In this document: positions 45,456 through 56,388 of the stretch, one piece after another
Layout: each line of letters opens with the position of its first letter
Numbering within the stretch: the first letter of the stretch is position 1
From: Phaffia rhodozyma
Taxonomy: Eukaryota > Basidiomycota > Tremellomycetes > Cystofilobasidiales > Mrakiaceae
Direction of reading: 5' to 3'
NCBI GenBank assembly: GCA_014706385.1
Contig: JACGZH010000004.1
Coordinates: forward strand, 434,001-498,000
DNA length: 64,000 nucleotides
The notes under the pieces: model-generated
What the model saw: only the letters and a program-made list of their open reading frames with translations
The model's database searches: none
What the model was told of the DNA's origin: nothing
Translations under genes and position numbers: made by a program

Positions 45456-46783
45456 ATGGCATACGGAAATATTGAGATACCTCAAAGATTGGACACAGCC
45501 GAACCGCTGCCTATCCTTTCCTATGGTCTTCCTTCACAAAAGGCTCTTTTTACCTTCCCATTGACGCTAAAGCAGACGCCGGAGGAGCTCCGCCAGGTGA
45601 TGTGGCAGATCTTTGCTGTAGAGATTGAGCGTGCGTATATCTTTTTCGTTCCGCCCTTATTCTCTTGTAAGATCTCTTCATGAGTATTCATCCTTGAACA
45701 TGTATGCGCTCAGGAGGGTCAACTTACCCTCATCGAGGAGAACAAAGCCTCAAAGACTTCCTGAATTATTACTATTCCGCAGGAGTCGTAATTGTCGGCA
45801 TTGTCGTCGGAGCGGACGAAGCGCCAGGGAAGGGTGAGGATGGAGCAGAAGTCAAAGGCGACGGATGGGAGGGACTCTCCATCGATGAAGTAAGGGCCGG
45901 TAGAAGCTGGGAAGGCTGTCTAGGAGGATTTTATTACGTGCGTCTTTAGTCGTCCTTGTTTCTTGATACCCGATCGGATCGTTTGATGCGCCCATCCTGA
46001 ATTCGATAACATATGGCGTCACAGATCAAACCTAACTATCCTGGCAGATCTTCACACGTCCGTCCGTCAATCTGCTCTCGTGTTTCTGTCTTTCTTGTCT
46101 TTCTTGTCTTTTGACATGAGAACATGTACAATTCTGTATATCCGACCACTCCTTTGTCAGAACTGCAATGCAGGTTTTATGGTCAACCAGACCCAACGAG
46201 GGCTCCGAGTTGGATTATCTCTCGGTCGATCCTACTTGATTTACGCTCCTAAACTTGGTACGCCTCCTGCTCTCAATCTCTATCAAGCTTTCTCGAACAT
46301 TAAGTGCCAGTTCATTGACTGTATTTTCTTCATATCTCTGCGCGCGTGTTCATTCGGAAGGTTATCGAGCTTCTGTCTTCAATCTTGTGTATACAAGTGA
46401 GCTTCTTATGTCCGATAATTTTATATATCATGCCATTCAAGTCAATTTACTGATATCCATCGTACTCTTAGACAACTCTGCCTCCGTCAGGATATGGGAC
46501 AGTCTAGGATTCACTCGAGCAGGTCTAAGTACGCGTTCTCTCCTGTCTGTCTCCTCTCGTCTGCATTCTTAGTCATGAAGAAATGAGGCTGACGGCCTGT
46601 AAGCGACTTACAATAGTTCCGGAAGCGGGTTTGCTTAAAAAAGCAGACGGATCAGGAGAAGAATTCGTAGATGCTATTGTCTTGTGCGTCGTCCCTTCCA
46701 AATCCTAACAATAGACAAAGTTCATCTGACTCTTGTCTGTCATTTCTCCTTTTGGATTGTACAGTTATAAAAAGTTCGAATGA
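45456..46783 (+). CDS. GNAT N-acetyltransferase, MPR1-like, 233 aa
   Basis: Eight exons, 45456..45630, 45714..45937, 46025..46057, 46161..46257, 46361..46396, 46472..46522, 46617..46683 and 46765..46783, give 233 aa, all in phase. Seen: LPSQKALFTFPLTLKQTPEE, SLKDFLNYYYSAG, CLGGFYYIKPNYPGRSSHNC followed by NAGFMVNQTQRGLRVG (the acetyl-CoA-binding strand and loop), GYRASVFNLVYTNNSASVRI, WDSLGF, and a C-terminal GEEFVDAIVFYKKFE. The pattern and length match yeast Mpr1, which acetylates azetidine-2-carboxylate and proline-pathway intermediates and lowers oxidative stress. Substrate here is inferred only from resemblance. Cytosolic or mitochondrial; no clear presequence. Confidence 0.88.
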
Positions 46784-46971
46784 AGTCGCATCGCGACGAG
46801 GTGTATGCCTCTATCTCTCATTCTGTCATCACAATCTCTCCATTCCTTGTTCTCTTTTGTTGTATATATGGAGTTGAAGTGGAAAAGGGAAGGCAAGCCC
46901 AGTCAAAGCAAAACTAACAAAAAACCAGCTTTTGTCGCGAAAACAACTACATTTCAAACAACCCAGTTCTC

Positions 46972-49435
46972 TCAGGGATTCATTTGCAAAGTCCGATGGA
47001 GGTCCCGGTACAAAGACCTCATCGACTTGTCTTCCACCCTTCCTCTTCTGATATTATACCTTCCCTCGTCCATTGTTCCAAACTCTTCCACTCTCCTCCT
47101 ACCCCCTTCCCTGTACCTTGCCTCGTCGTTTCCTTCTTCCGTATGCCTGCTTCCAGGCCAATCGGATCTACTGAAAGCGACGGAAGATCTGTAAGAACTA
47201 GCTCGACTGCTGTCGCTAACTACGCTTGTTCTCCGTTCGAGACCCATATTTGATCTGTACGGAACTCTTTTCAACCTCGGTAAGAACGGGGTTGAGAGTA
47301 TCTGAGGCGTAAAATCGATGTCCGATGACCGAGACGACCTGTCGTCAAACGATCGGTCGGACCGAGGGCGGGAAACGGGAGAAGAATGAAAATGCGATGG
47401 ATAAGATAGCTCGGAAATAGGTCGAGGATGGGCCTGGTATACCGCTGGAGGGATTTCTGGGGTTTGAGCGGGACTCTCATCCACGGTGTGATACGAAGGG
47501 ATCGCTCGGTTCAACTGTGACCGAGGTTCATCCTTGTAGTATTGTTGATGATATTGCTCCGGTGTGGAGCGCGCGGATGAGAAGGAAGTGATCGGGCGGA
47601 GATTCTTCCTTGGTCCAGATTTAGATCTTTGACTCTGGAAAGGGTAATATCGAGCTCCTTCAAATGCTTCTGGATGGACGTAATCTTTTGCTTGTCGAGT
47701 CTGATCTCTTGAGGCACTGGAATTTCGTGCGAGAACAGGAACGGTATAACCGTATAGGTGGTTGTCAAGGAAAGAGGATGAATCAAATTTGTCCGAATAT
47801 TGATATGGATCTTCGTAATCTGATTTGAGGAACAGTTCTTTCCTCCCTGTCGGTTTTGTGGGTACATCCGACCCCTTCTCCACATCACTCGTTCCAGCCG
47901 CCATACCCGGTCCTGTTGGTGTGGTGGTGGCCGTAGTGGTTGGTTGACCGGTGTAAGCTATAGCCGAAGAAGTACTCCGCCCATCTCTCCTTCGTTTCCT
48001 CAAGAGGAATATCAAAACACCCATACAGAAAGCTGCAAGCAGCAACAAGGATGCTGCTAAAGCCGGTCCATTTATCCCCTGTTTCGAAACCGCTTTCGAA
48101 GTGTTCCCCGCTGGAGTCCGAAGTCCGCCGTTGCCAAGGTACGTCCCTGTGGATTGAGGGGCTAAGGCGGTTGCTTGTCGAGCTTCGGAAAGGACGGATA
48201 TCATACTAGGACCGGGACCTTGGTGTAACTCCGGGTTCGATCTGTCAGTCGATTGAGAAGAGGTACCTTTCGTGTCGACAAGGGGTTCATGCACATTAGA
48301 AGGCTCGGTTTTGGATGCGTCCGGTTCGAGAGGGTCATCGACCGAAGATGAATCCGACAGAGCGGTTTGGGCCTCCGGATCGGAATTTCCGTCAGAAGAA
48401 GAGAGAGAGCTGGTGGAACTTCTGGCCAAAGGTGAATCTGAACCACCTTTTAGAATGCGTGCACAATGCAGAATATGTGTCAGACAAGCAGGTACTATCG
48501 AAACTTCAGATCGAAACCTGTTGTGGACTTACTGAGAAGAGTGAATGCGGGGGATTGATGATTCGCCATATCGTCCCCTCTCATGACAAGATAGAAGGGT
48601 GTATCCAGACCCATCGTGGGTGGCGTCCTACTCTCATCGAGGCAACCCATTCGGTGAGCTTTCTATGCATTTCAATTGCGACACACTCGCTCCGTCGATA
48701 TAGATAGAAAGACATACAGAGTTACAGAGTATGTTCCGTCAGCATCATTTGTGATCTCAGGCCAGATAGGGGAACCACAAGAATCTGCAGAGACGCAAAG
48801 TTTGAAACAAGGATTCGCGACTGGCGTAGCCGACGACCTGTCATGACGTAGAAGGAAAGGAGATGAGAAACCGAAAACAAAATATGGCCGTACAACAGTC
48901 AAGACTTCTCGTTTGAGAAACCTGATGATTTTCAAGTGTAAAAGTTGTCTCACCATGAGACTTCGATTTTATCACCCGTGATGATTGAGCTTCCTACAGT
49001 TGGACTTATCCAGTTGATTGTTGTATCCGCTGCCGTTGCTGCAGGAGCAGCGGCAACAGCAGGAACAGCGGCAGCAACAGGAGCAGCAGCAGGTACGCCC
49101 GAAACAGGTGCAAGTGGAGTGGCAGGAGCAGCAGCTGGGACTGGTGCGACTGGGACGGCTGGAGCAGCAACGGCTACGGGACCTGCCGCAGGGGCTGCTA
49201 CAGGAGCTGGGTTTGCCCATGTCGTGGCAGCGGTAGCAGCAGGGGCGACAGCAGCAACTGCAGGAGCAACTGCAGCAACAGGAGCGATGGCGGCAGCAGC
49301 AGCAGCGACTGGAATAACTGGAGCAGCTGAAGTGATGACAGGTGCCGGAAGGGCCGGATCAACCCAAGCTGAGGCGCCTGCAGCCGGCACAGCGGCTTGA
49401 CCTGCAAGAGGGGATGCTGTTACAAGGGCGGCCAT
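46972..49435 (-). CDS. single-pass membrane protein with N-terminal KRE9/KNH1-type domain, 721 aa
   Basis: Four exons, 49435..48954, 48837..48718, 48630..48533 and 48437..46972, give 721 aa in phase. Residues 1-~20 (MAALVTASPLAGQAAVPAAG) form a signal peptide. A ~120-residue Ala/Pro/Val-rich stalk follows. From INWISPTVGSSIITGDKIEV to TPFYLVMRGDDMANHQSPAF it has the Ig-like KRE9/KNH1 fold seen in Ser/Thr-rich GPI-anchored wall proteins. A Ser/Asp-rich linker leads to one transmembrane helix (~357-379) with a stop-transfer RKRRR, and a ~340-residue cytoplasmic tail rich in Arg, Ser and Tyr. KRE9-type domains are linked to beta-1,6-glucan assembly. The membrane-plus-tail layout suggests a wall sensor or anchor rather than a secreted enzyme (inference). 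Confidence 0.85.
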
Positions 49436-49916
49436 AGAAATGGAAAAGAACGTAGGGGTTTGCTTCAGAGGACAGTAAGTGGAGGAGAAGGGGCACGTCC
49501 AGCGTTTACCCGACGAGATAATGGAGGATGATATAAGGGGGATGGGGTGGAGGAGGAGAAAAGGAGGAGGACAGGAGGAAGAGAAAGATGATGGCTGGGT
49601 CAAAAAGGACGGTTAGCTCAGACGGATAACTTTATCAGACGGAAAGGACGAGACCTCGAATCGGTTAGAAATGATTCAACAATGACAACAATAACAAAAA
49701 CATTAGCCGTTAGTAGGGTTGAGTTAGGCTCTTGACGCGGCAGATGGTGCCTGATTTTGTAGACTTCCCGTGTGGGATGATGCTAGCCCTAAAGGCGAGT
49801 AGACGAAACGAACATGCTTTTGGATAACCGAGCAACGAGCAGATAGATCAAGAATGGAAGAAAACGGGAGTGAAAGAGCAAGACACCACGCCTCCCGCTA
49901 AATGCACAAAGAAGAT
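49436..49916. other. intergenic between two minus-strand genes
   Basis: 481 bp. The upstream 5' region of the KRE9-like gene is GGA-rich on the + strand (49540-49585). A GGTTAGCTCAGACGG sequence at 49611-49625 resembles a tRNA A-box but no cloverleaf could be drawn. Confidence 0.5.
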
Positions 49917-52900
49917 CTACATGCTAGCCATCAAGGCTTTTTTGATACCTCTCAGCGACTGTTTTCTCTCGTCCGACTCGTCAAGGGAAGAGAACAGAGG
50001 AAGTAACGAGTTGGTGACAAACTCTTCCACTAAGAGTACAGGAAATCGAGAGGAAGGTCGTTGACTGTATGGTGATTGAGATCGCTGCCAGTCGGCCAAC
50101 CTACGAGCATCATTGACAGATTAGAAGAGCAAATATCAGAATCTAATAGTGAATCATTCTCAACTGATGGAGAACACGAACCAGTCGGTAAGAAGCGCCG
50201 TGATATCAGTCGAGAGGAACAGAATGGCATCCTCGCTATTCCATGGAGCCAACTGTCGAGATATCGAACGAGACAAAGAGAGAAGATTTATCAGAAGAGT
50301 CCACAATGGAGGTTGTTGCAGATCAAAACTCACTTTTTCCTCAAACATTGCGTAGAACACTTCGAAGATTCGCTCCCAATCTACACCCGCCTCCCGAAGC
50401 ATACCATGTACCCACCCAGAAGCGTTACCTTTCTCAAAGCTCAAGGTCTCCAGACGGCGACACAAGAATTCTATCTCGGATTTAGATAACAGGTTACTTT
50501 AGAATGAGAACCCATAATCGTCTCTGAAGTGATATAAGAAGGTGACAGATAGACGAACCGAGCGGGTAGGCGGTTTCCGAAGGGTAAAAACGTCGTCCAA
50601 GCTGAGTGACTACGCTGGCAACGGCGTTCATCTTATTTTCCGCCTCTTCAGCAACTGTTAAGAACAGAAGCCAAGACTTTGGTCAACAGATGTATTTATC
50701 AAAGACGTATGCATTTGAAACAAAAGACAGTACTTTGATCGAAAATTCCTTCCCACGTCTGAACGATAAGTGCTGGATCCCGATGGTCCGAGGTGTGGAG
50801 AATGAGAAGGATGCATTCAAGCAACCGGTAAGGTTCAGCGAAGTTAAGGTAGAGCTGTGGTTGAGATGTACGCATGTTAAACAGATTAGCCAACACTCTA
50901 CTTGAATAATATGAACACTACATATGAACATACTTCCGAAATGGTGAGTAAACTAGAGTTCAGTTCGTTAGTCAATTCGACCTTCAGACTTTCGTTGATG
51001 TCCTGGTGAGCCATGATTGCCCTTAGAACCTCAATCTGGACCTGAGCGACCTCCATCTTCTCTTCAAGGTCGTTTACAAACTCCACAGAGACAGAAGCCG
51101 AGCTACCTGACGACTTGGCATTGGCCACAGCCAGGGTAAGGTATTCCAATCGCTGAGGTAACGGCAACTGAAGCCTGTTCCACAACCATCCGCAGCACAA
51201 ATACGAAGCCTCTGTTAGTCTCTTCATGAACGTGACTTCAACCATCGATAGAATACACATACTCAGTAGACTGGGCGAGGTTGGCCTGGACAACCGATGC
51301 ACGGGCGTAGTGTCCGTTTCGGGCGTAATATTGCCAGAGCAACTCCGATCGAGCGTGGGTCATAGGCTCTCGCGCAAGATATTGCTCAATGTAAGGCGTT
51401 CGAATCTTCATAACAGAATTTGATATATTAATTGATGTTGAATTTGAAAGAATTGCAGATGTAGCCATTGATCGACTAACCTCTAAAAGCTGATCCGTCA
51501 ATTGTCGGCCTACTAGCCAATCATATAAGGTCACATGGAACAAAGGATCCAAAGAAGAAAGCGACTGGTTGTACGCGCTAGCTCTGAGCGACTCGATACT
51601 CATCTCTGAACCTACGGAGAGCGTAGCGAGAACACATAGAAGTAAGCTTCTCTATAGACAGCAGACAAAACTTTCTTTGCAAGCTTCGAGTCTCACCATT
51701 CTTGGCAGCCAAGGCTTCGTCTAGCATCTCGTCGAAAGCGAGAAGAGTGTCAAATACACAATTGTAGCAATGCATCCTGTTCTCGTAAGCGACTCGTCGA
51801 GGATCAGTGGATATACATCCATCCTCCCAATAAGCCAGGCCTTGTCCGCTAGCATCCCAATCCTGAGCACATTTAAGAGGAAGCTCGATAGCACCTGTCC
51901 AAAAAAGGCAGTAAAATAGTCAGAGCGTGTGAATATTGCTGAAGTAGAAAAGGAAAAGAGGCATACCAGTAGGGAATGACAAAGATCGGAACTCGAGACA
52001 AGTCTCTTGCAGCTTCTGGAGCGGCAAATTCGTAGTTCCTTTTTCGAACAATCTGATCGACCGAAAAGATAAGAGATGGCAGATCAGAGGATTTGGATGT
52101 CGGATACGTATGAAAGACATGTGACGAAGGAGTTCTTACCGAAGTGAGTCCTCCAGGCATTCGCGTCTTCGCTGCGGATCTCTAGTCTCTTTAGCTTGCC
52201 GCAATCCCTCGAGCGCCTGAACGGAGTGAAGACACACATTACAGGAGTTAGCACATCTTCACAAAATACAGATTTCAAGTGTGGGAAGGGATAGATGGTA
52301 TTACCTTGAACAACAGCACATCATCTGCTCGGCAAAAAGAACCACATCGCTGCTGCAGAATTTCACTGATGGTCTCGACCTATCAACACGAGAACACGAG
52401 AGCAAATCAATTCTGATTCAGCAGTCAACCGATTTCTTAAAGAAAGCTATAGATTCACTCACGCTAACTCGTTGGCTGATCTGCTGATGAACCACTGCGT
52501 TGACGATGTTTCGGGCGACATCTCGACCTTTCACCGTAGTCAACAGATCCTGATAAGTGAGGTCCAAAAACGATTGTTGTAGCTCTAATGCACATCTAGA
52601 TATCAAAGTGCCATCAATAACAACCAAGACGATGTGAGTTTGAAAGCAGTCCAATGATAGCCTTGTGCGATGCCAAGAATAGACTTACGAGGAGATAGTC
52701 TCCGGAAGCTTGTAATCAATCAGGAGCAAAACAAAGGAGATCGCCTCAATTGCTTGAGTAATCATAGCGACCAACGCGTTCACAGACGACTGTTCAGTTC
52801 GCCACGAATCGAGATCGCTCGATCGTGTTTGAGAATACTCAGAGGCGGGACCAGTAGTGAACAGTTGAAAATTCCTGACAAGACCAGATGCGAGGGATTG

Positions 52901-55900
52901 AACAATTTTAAGCAACCGAATTTACAGAAAAGGAGTTGAACAAAGAGAAAACTCGCTAACCGATCGATGAAAGCCTTAAGAGCAGACATGTTCCTTTGAA
53001 CGGAGACGAGCGTAGACTCGGCCACATTAGAGATCTGTCGGTTAGGAGACGTTGGCGATGGACTGCAAATGTTGGATGAGTGAACGTTTGCCACAGTAGT
53101 TGTTTAGTTTCACTTTTGCGCAGAAACCTTTCGTATGTTGCGTAGAGCGAGAGAAGAGCGCTTACCTGAGTCGAGTGACTTTGTCCCTCCAAAGAGGTCG
53201 GATCAATCTTGAGAAGTAGATTGCCAACCCCTCGTGTCTACCAGAGAAGAACACCTGACTGCTGACTTCACCAGCAGCTGTACCCGGGTGGCCGTATCCT
53301 CTGTCGACTCGAACGGGCTTGCCGCCAAGCTCATAGAAGAGTCGCTTAGCTCCAGTTACGACATCCGGAGAGACAGGGCCCGGGGAGGTGTCCGTGTCGG
53401 TAGAAGCCGACTCTGCGGAGGACGCTAGAGCCAAACACATGGCGCACGATTGGTCTCGACCGTAGCTGAATTAAAATGATTCATGACATGGAACATAATC
53501 AGAATGAAGTAAGGATTAGCCAGGTAAAAGAAGAAAAGACGTACTTGCTGAAGAACGCAGCGATTTCTCCCTCTCGTCCTACACTCGCTCCGGCCTCCAA
53601 GATACCCTTCAACACATCAACGGGTCTTTGTTTTCCAATCACGTGCATTCCCTCGCTTGTTAGTACGAGCAAGCTTCTCTGCTGAACTCCCGTCTGGGCA
53701 GCTAGCTCGTTGAGCCTTAGTTCACCTCTTCCAGATACTTTGAGTGCAGACGAACAAGGTAGATCTGAAAGAGGGTGAGGCACTTCGGCAATAGCCCAAG
53801 TACGACCCTCTATAGGAAGCGCCTGAGCCTGCTCGATCAGAGCCGGTCGAGAAGGCGCGGGAAGTCCTGCTGGTTGTGAGGAGACAAGCTGGTTGTTGGG
53901 GTATAAGCCATTCTGACCTCCGGTTTGTCCATTCGAGGGAATATTAGTAGATGATTGAGAAAGTCGACCGATGTCAGGGCACGTCAAGAGCAGGACATCC
54001 ATATTATCTTGTGCAGTCTGCTGAGGCGCGACGAGAATGCCTCCGAGACAAGCAGCTGAGCCAGAGATAGAAGTAAACTTGATAGGAGGCTGAGGCGGAA
54101 CTGATGTTACAAGCTGTTGATTTGGGAAACCAGGGAAAGAGGATACTCCCTGGGGTTGAGACTGACTAGCAGAAGAACCGTCCAGAGTCAAGTTTGATGG
54201 AGGGAGTCGGACATGGATGAGCTCTAAGCCGGTAGGTGGGCCAGTAGTTGTTCGGACACCACCATAGCCTCTTCGGTAGTACGAAAAATACAATCGGACA
54301 CCTATGTATGTGTATGCACGGAAAAAACTATTAGCGAAGCTTCGATACGACCAAAATCCCAAGGCATGATTGATTCAAAACGTACCTTTGCTGGTAATGG
54401 CCACCATCTGAACGCCACTATCAGCCTCTCCCCTCTGAATGGGACAGACGCTCATGATGACGAATCCTCTGGGCTCAAGTACACCTTGTGCACCAGGCGC
54501 GAGCATAAGCGCTGTCCTACCAACATCGCCCGCTCTGCCAACTTTCGTCAAACCAACGCCTGCTTCAGCTCCAGAAACGACAAATAACTCTATGGCCGAA
54601 CTCTTCGTCAAAGCCCAGATAACATTCCTCGTCGGATCGACAGACAGCCTCACGATCGGATCCTCCTGTTTGCTCTTCAAAAACTCAGGAATCAAGCCTC
54701 CGAGGACACCTAATCCTCCACCAGAACCGGTCCAATTGATGAGTCCAGATCGTTTAGTGAACCAGCCTTCGTCTGCTCGATAGACCATCTCGTAAAGGTT
54801 TCCATCGGAACCACACATAAATGTCCGTCCGTTCGGGAACGAGACGACGTCCGACATTGAGATTCCATCAGTCGGTATCGTGAGATCAGTCGCGTAGAGG
54901 GTAAGCTCTGACGAGGGTGACCGACTTAATCCGAGGAGGAGTAGATTGTTCGAAGTGCAGATGACCAGCAGATGGGTGATGGAATCAATGAACACTCCCG
55001 GCTTGGCTTTTACTAGACCGACATGAACAATAATTTCAGATTGTTCGTCGTATCGACTGAAGTCAGCGCTGTTGTAGATTAAGAAAATGGATTTAAGACG
55101 AAAAAGAAGACAATGAGCGGCTCGCGTCGAAGGTATTGACTGATCAAGGAAAAAATTGAAGCGAACCTCTCCCCAAAATCCCAAAGGAACAGCTTATTGT
55201 CGATCGTCATCCAGGCCCGATCAATCTCGGGAAAGATACCCATGAAGCATTTATGAGTGAGAGCTAAGGTTTTGTCCAGCAAACGCCAGATCTCATCCTT
55301 TAGTTAGCCATTCAAACAGACATGTATCTGGGAACGAGAAAAGTTGGGTCAACTCACCTTCGTACTCGGCAAACAGACCATCTGGAATGCTAAACGTCTT
55401 CTGCTTGACGAATGGTGAGAAGAGCGAGCTCAGAGAGTATGTGTATGAAGCGGAGGATGTACCTGCAGAGTGTAGTATATGGTTAGCAATCCACTCGGCT
55501 TCTCTTCTTTCTGTATTTAAACGTGTTTCGGATACGACCCTGTTGCCTCATTTTCCTATTTTCCATTTCTTTGCAGAAATAAAGAAAGAAAGCCTTCATA
55601 TAACGGAGAGAAGAAACGACTGACCCTGCAGACCTTCACCCAAATCTCCGACTAGTCCAGCATCCTTCACCAACTGCTCATTGACTACCTTTCTCGCTCT
55701 CTCTAAAGGCCCATACGTTGGGTCTTCTACAACAGGTTCTCTCTGGGAAGGCTGAACGATGACATCAGTAGAAGATGAGGTCGTCTGAGGTGCTGTTGAG
55801 ATGGTCACTGATGTTGATGGTGCTGCCGAGGATCCAATTGAAGATGTTTGTTCCGGAAGTCGGGGATACATCTGATTTTGCTGAGTTTGAGGAGAGTAAG

Positions 55901-55958
55901 TCGGATGAATAGACGACGGTGGGCCCGGAAGTCGGCGGACTGCCGGAGAAGAGAGCAT
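49917..55958 (-). CDS. NUP170: nuclear pore inner-ring nucleoporin Nup155/Nup170 homologue, 1418 aa
   Basis: Twenty-one exons, 55958..55625, 55462..55358, 55263..55167, 55068..54386, 54301..53545, 53465..53166, 53062..52961, 52874..52689, 52595..52463, 52379..52305, 52216..52140, 52052..51967, 51894..51697, 51611..51481, 51405..51263, 51174..50934, 50854..50734, 50654..50559, 50470..50334, 50252..50182 and 50100..49917, give 1418 aa with every phase consistent. The N-terminal beta-propeller shows CFMGIFPEIDRAWMTIDNKL, ITHLLVICTSNNLLLLGL, FPNGRTFMCGSDGNLYEM and VRLYFSYYRRGY. The C-terminal alpha-solenoid includes LFEKGTTNLPLQKLQETCLE, LTDQLLE, REPMTHARSELLWQYYARNG and LQLPLPQRLEYLTLAVANAK. Nup170 anchors the inner ring of the pore to the membrane and to other Nups. 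The length is typical. The N-terminal ~100 residues are Pro/Ser/Thr-rich. Confidence 0.95.
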
Positions 55959-56388
55959 AGATGTAAAATCAAGAAGATATGACTTTGCACAGGACAAATA
56001 CACCTAAAACCAGACAAGTCAAAGATAGGAGGGTGAGAGTTGGATGGAATGAATGATGATGGAGAGGGTCGGTGGTTGTTGAAGGAAAAATCTGAAAACT
56101 CCTATTTCAACATTATCTTATGTTCTATTCATTCTTTAATTTCTCTTCTCGTTCAATCACGACTGACAGGAGTGAGACAGTGAATCAAACATCTTTCTTC
56201 TCATTGATTTATGCATACTTAGCATCCAAAAGGGTCATGGCTTCTCTATGTATCTATGACTTTTTTTTACTCTGAAAGACAGCGCATAGAGACGTCAGAA
56301 GGTTTGAAGGAAAGGAAATCGACATCTTAAACGGTCCTTTTTCGTATTTCTTTTTATCATTTCTTCCTCTCTTCCAAACAAAATTACT
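55959..56388. other. intergenic between NUP170 and RNA14
   Basis: 430 bp between the NUP170 start and the RNA14 stop. AT-rich; no coding exon seen. Confidence 0.5.

Noticed and set aside
49606..49680. tRNA-like A-box (GGTTAGCTCAGACGG) and CTCGAATC
   Set aside because: The D-stem partner GAGC is missing and I could not build an acceptor stem or anticodon arm; incidental similarity in intergenic DNA.
55263..55358. Direct readthrough segment DEIWRLLDKTL in NUP170
   Set aside because: Using the acceptor before it breaks the frame; the acceptor CTTAG at 55264-55265 restores phase and matches the family sequence.
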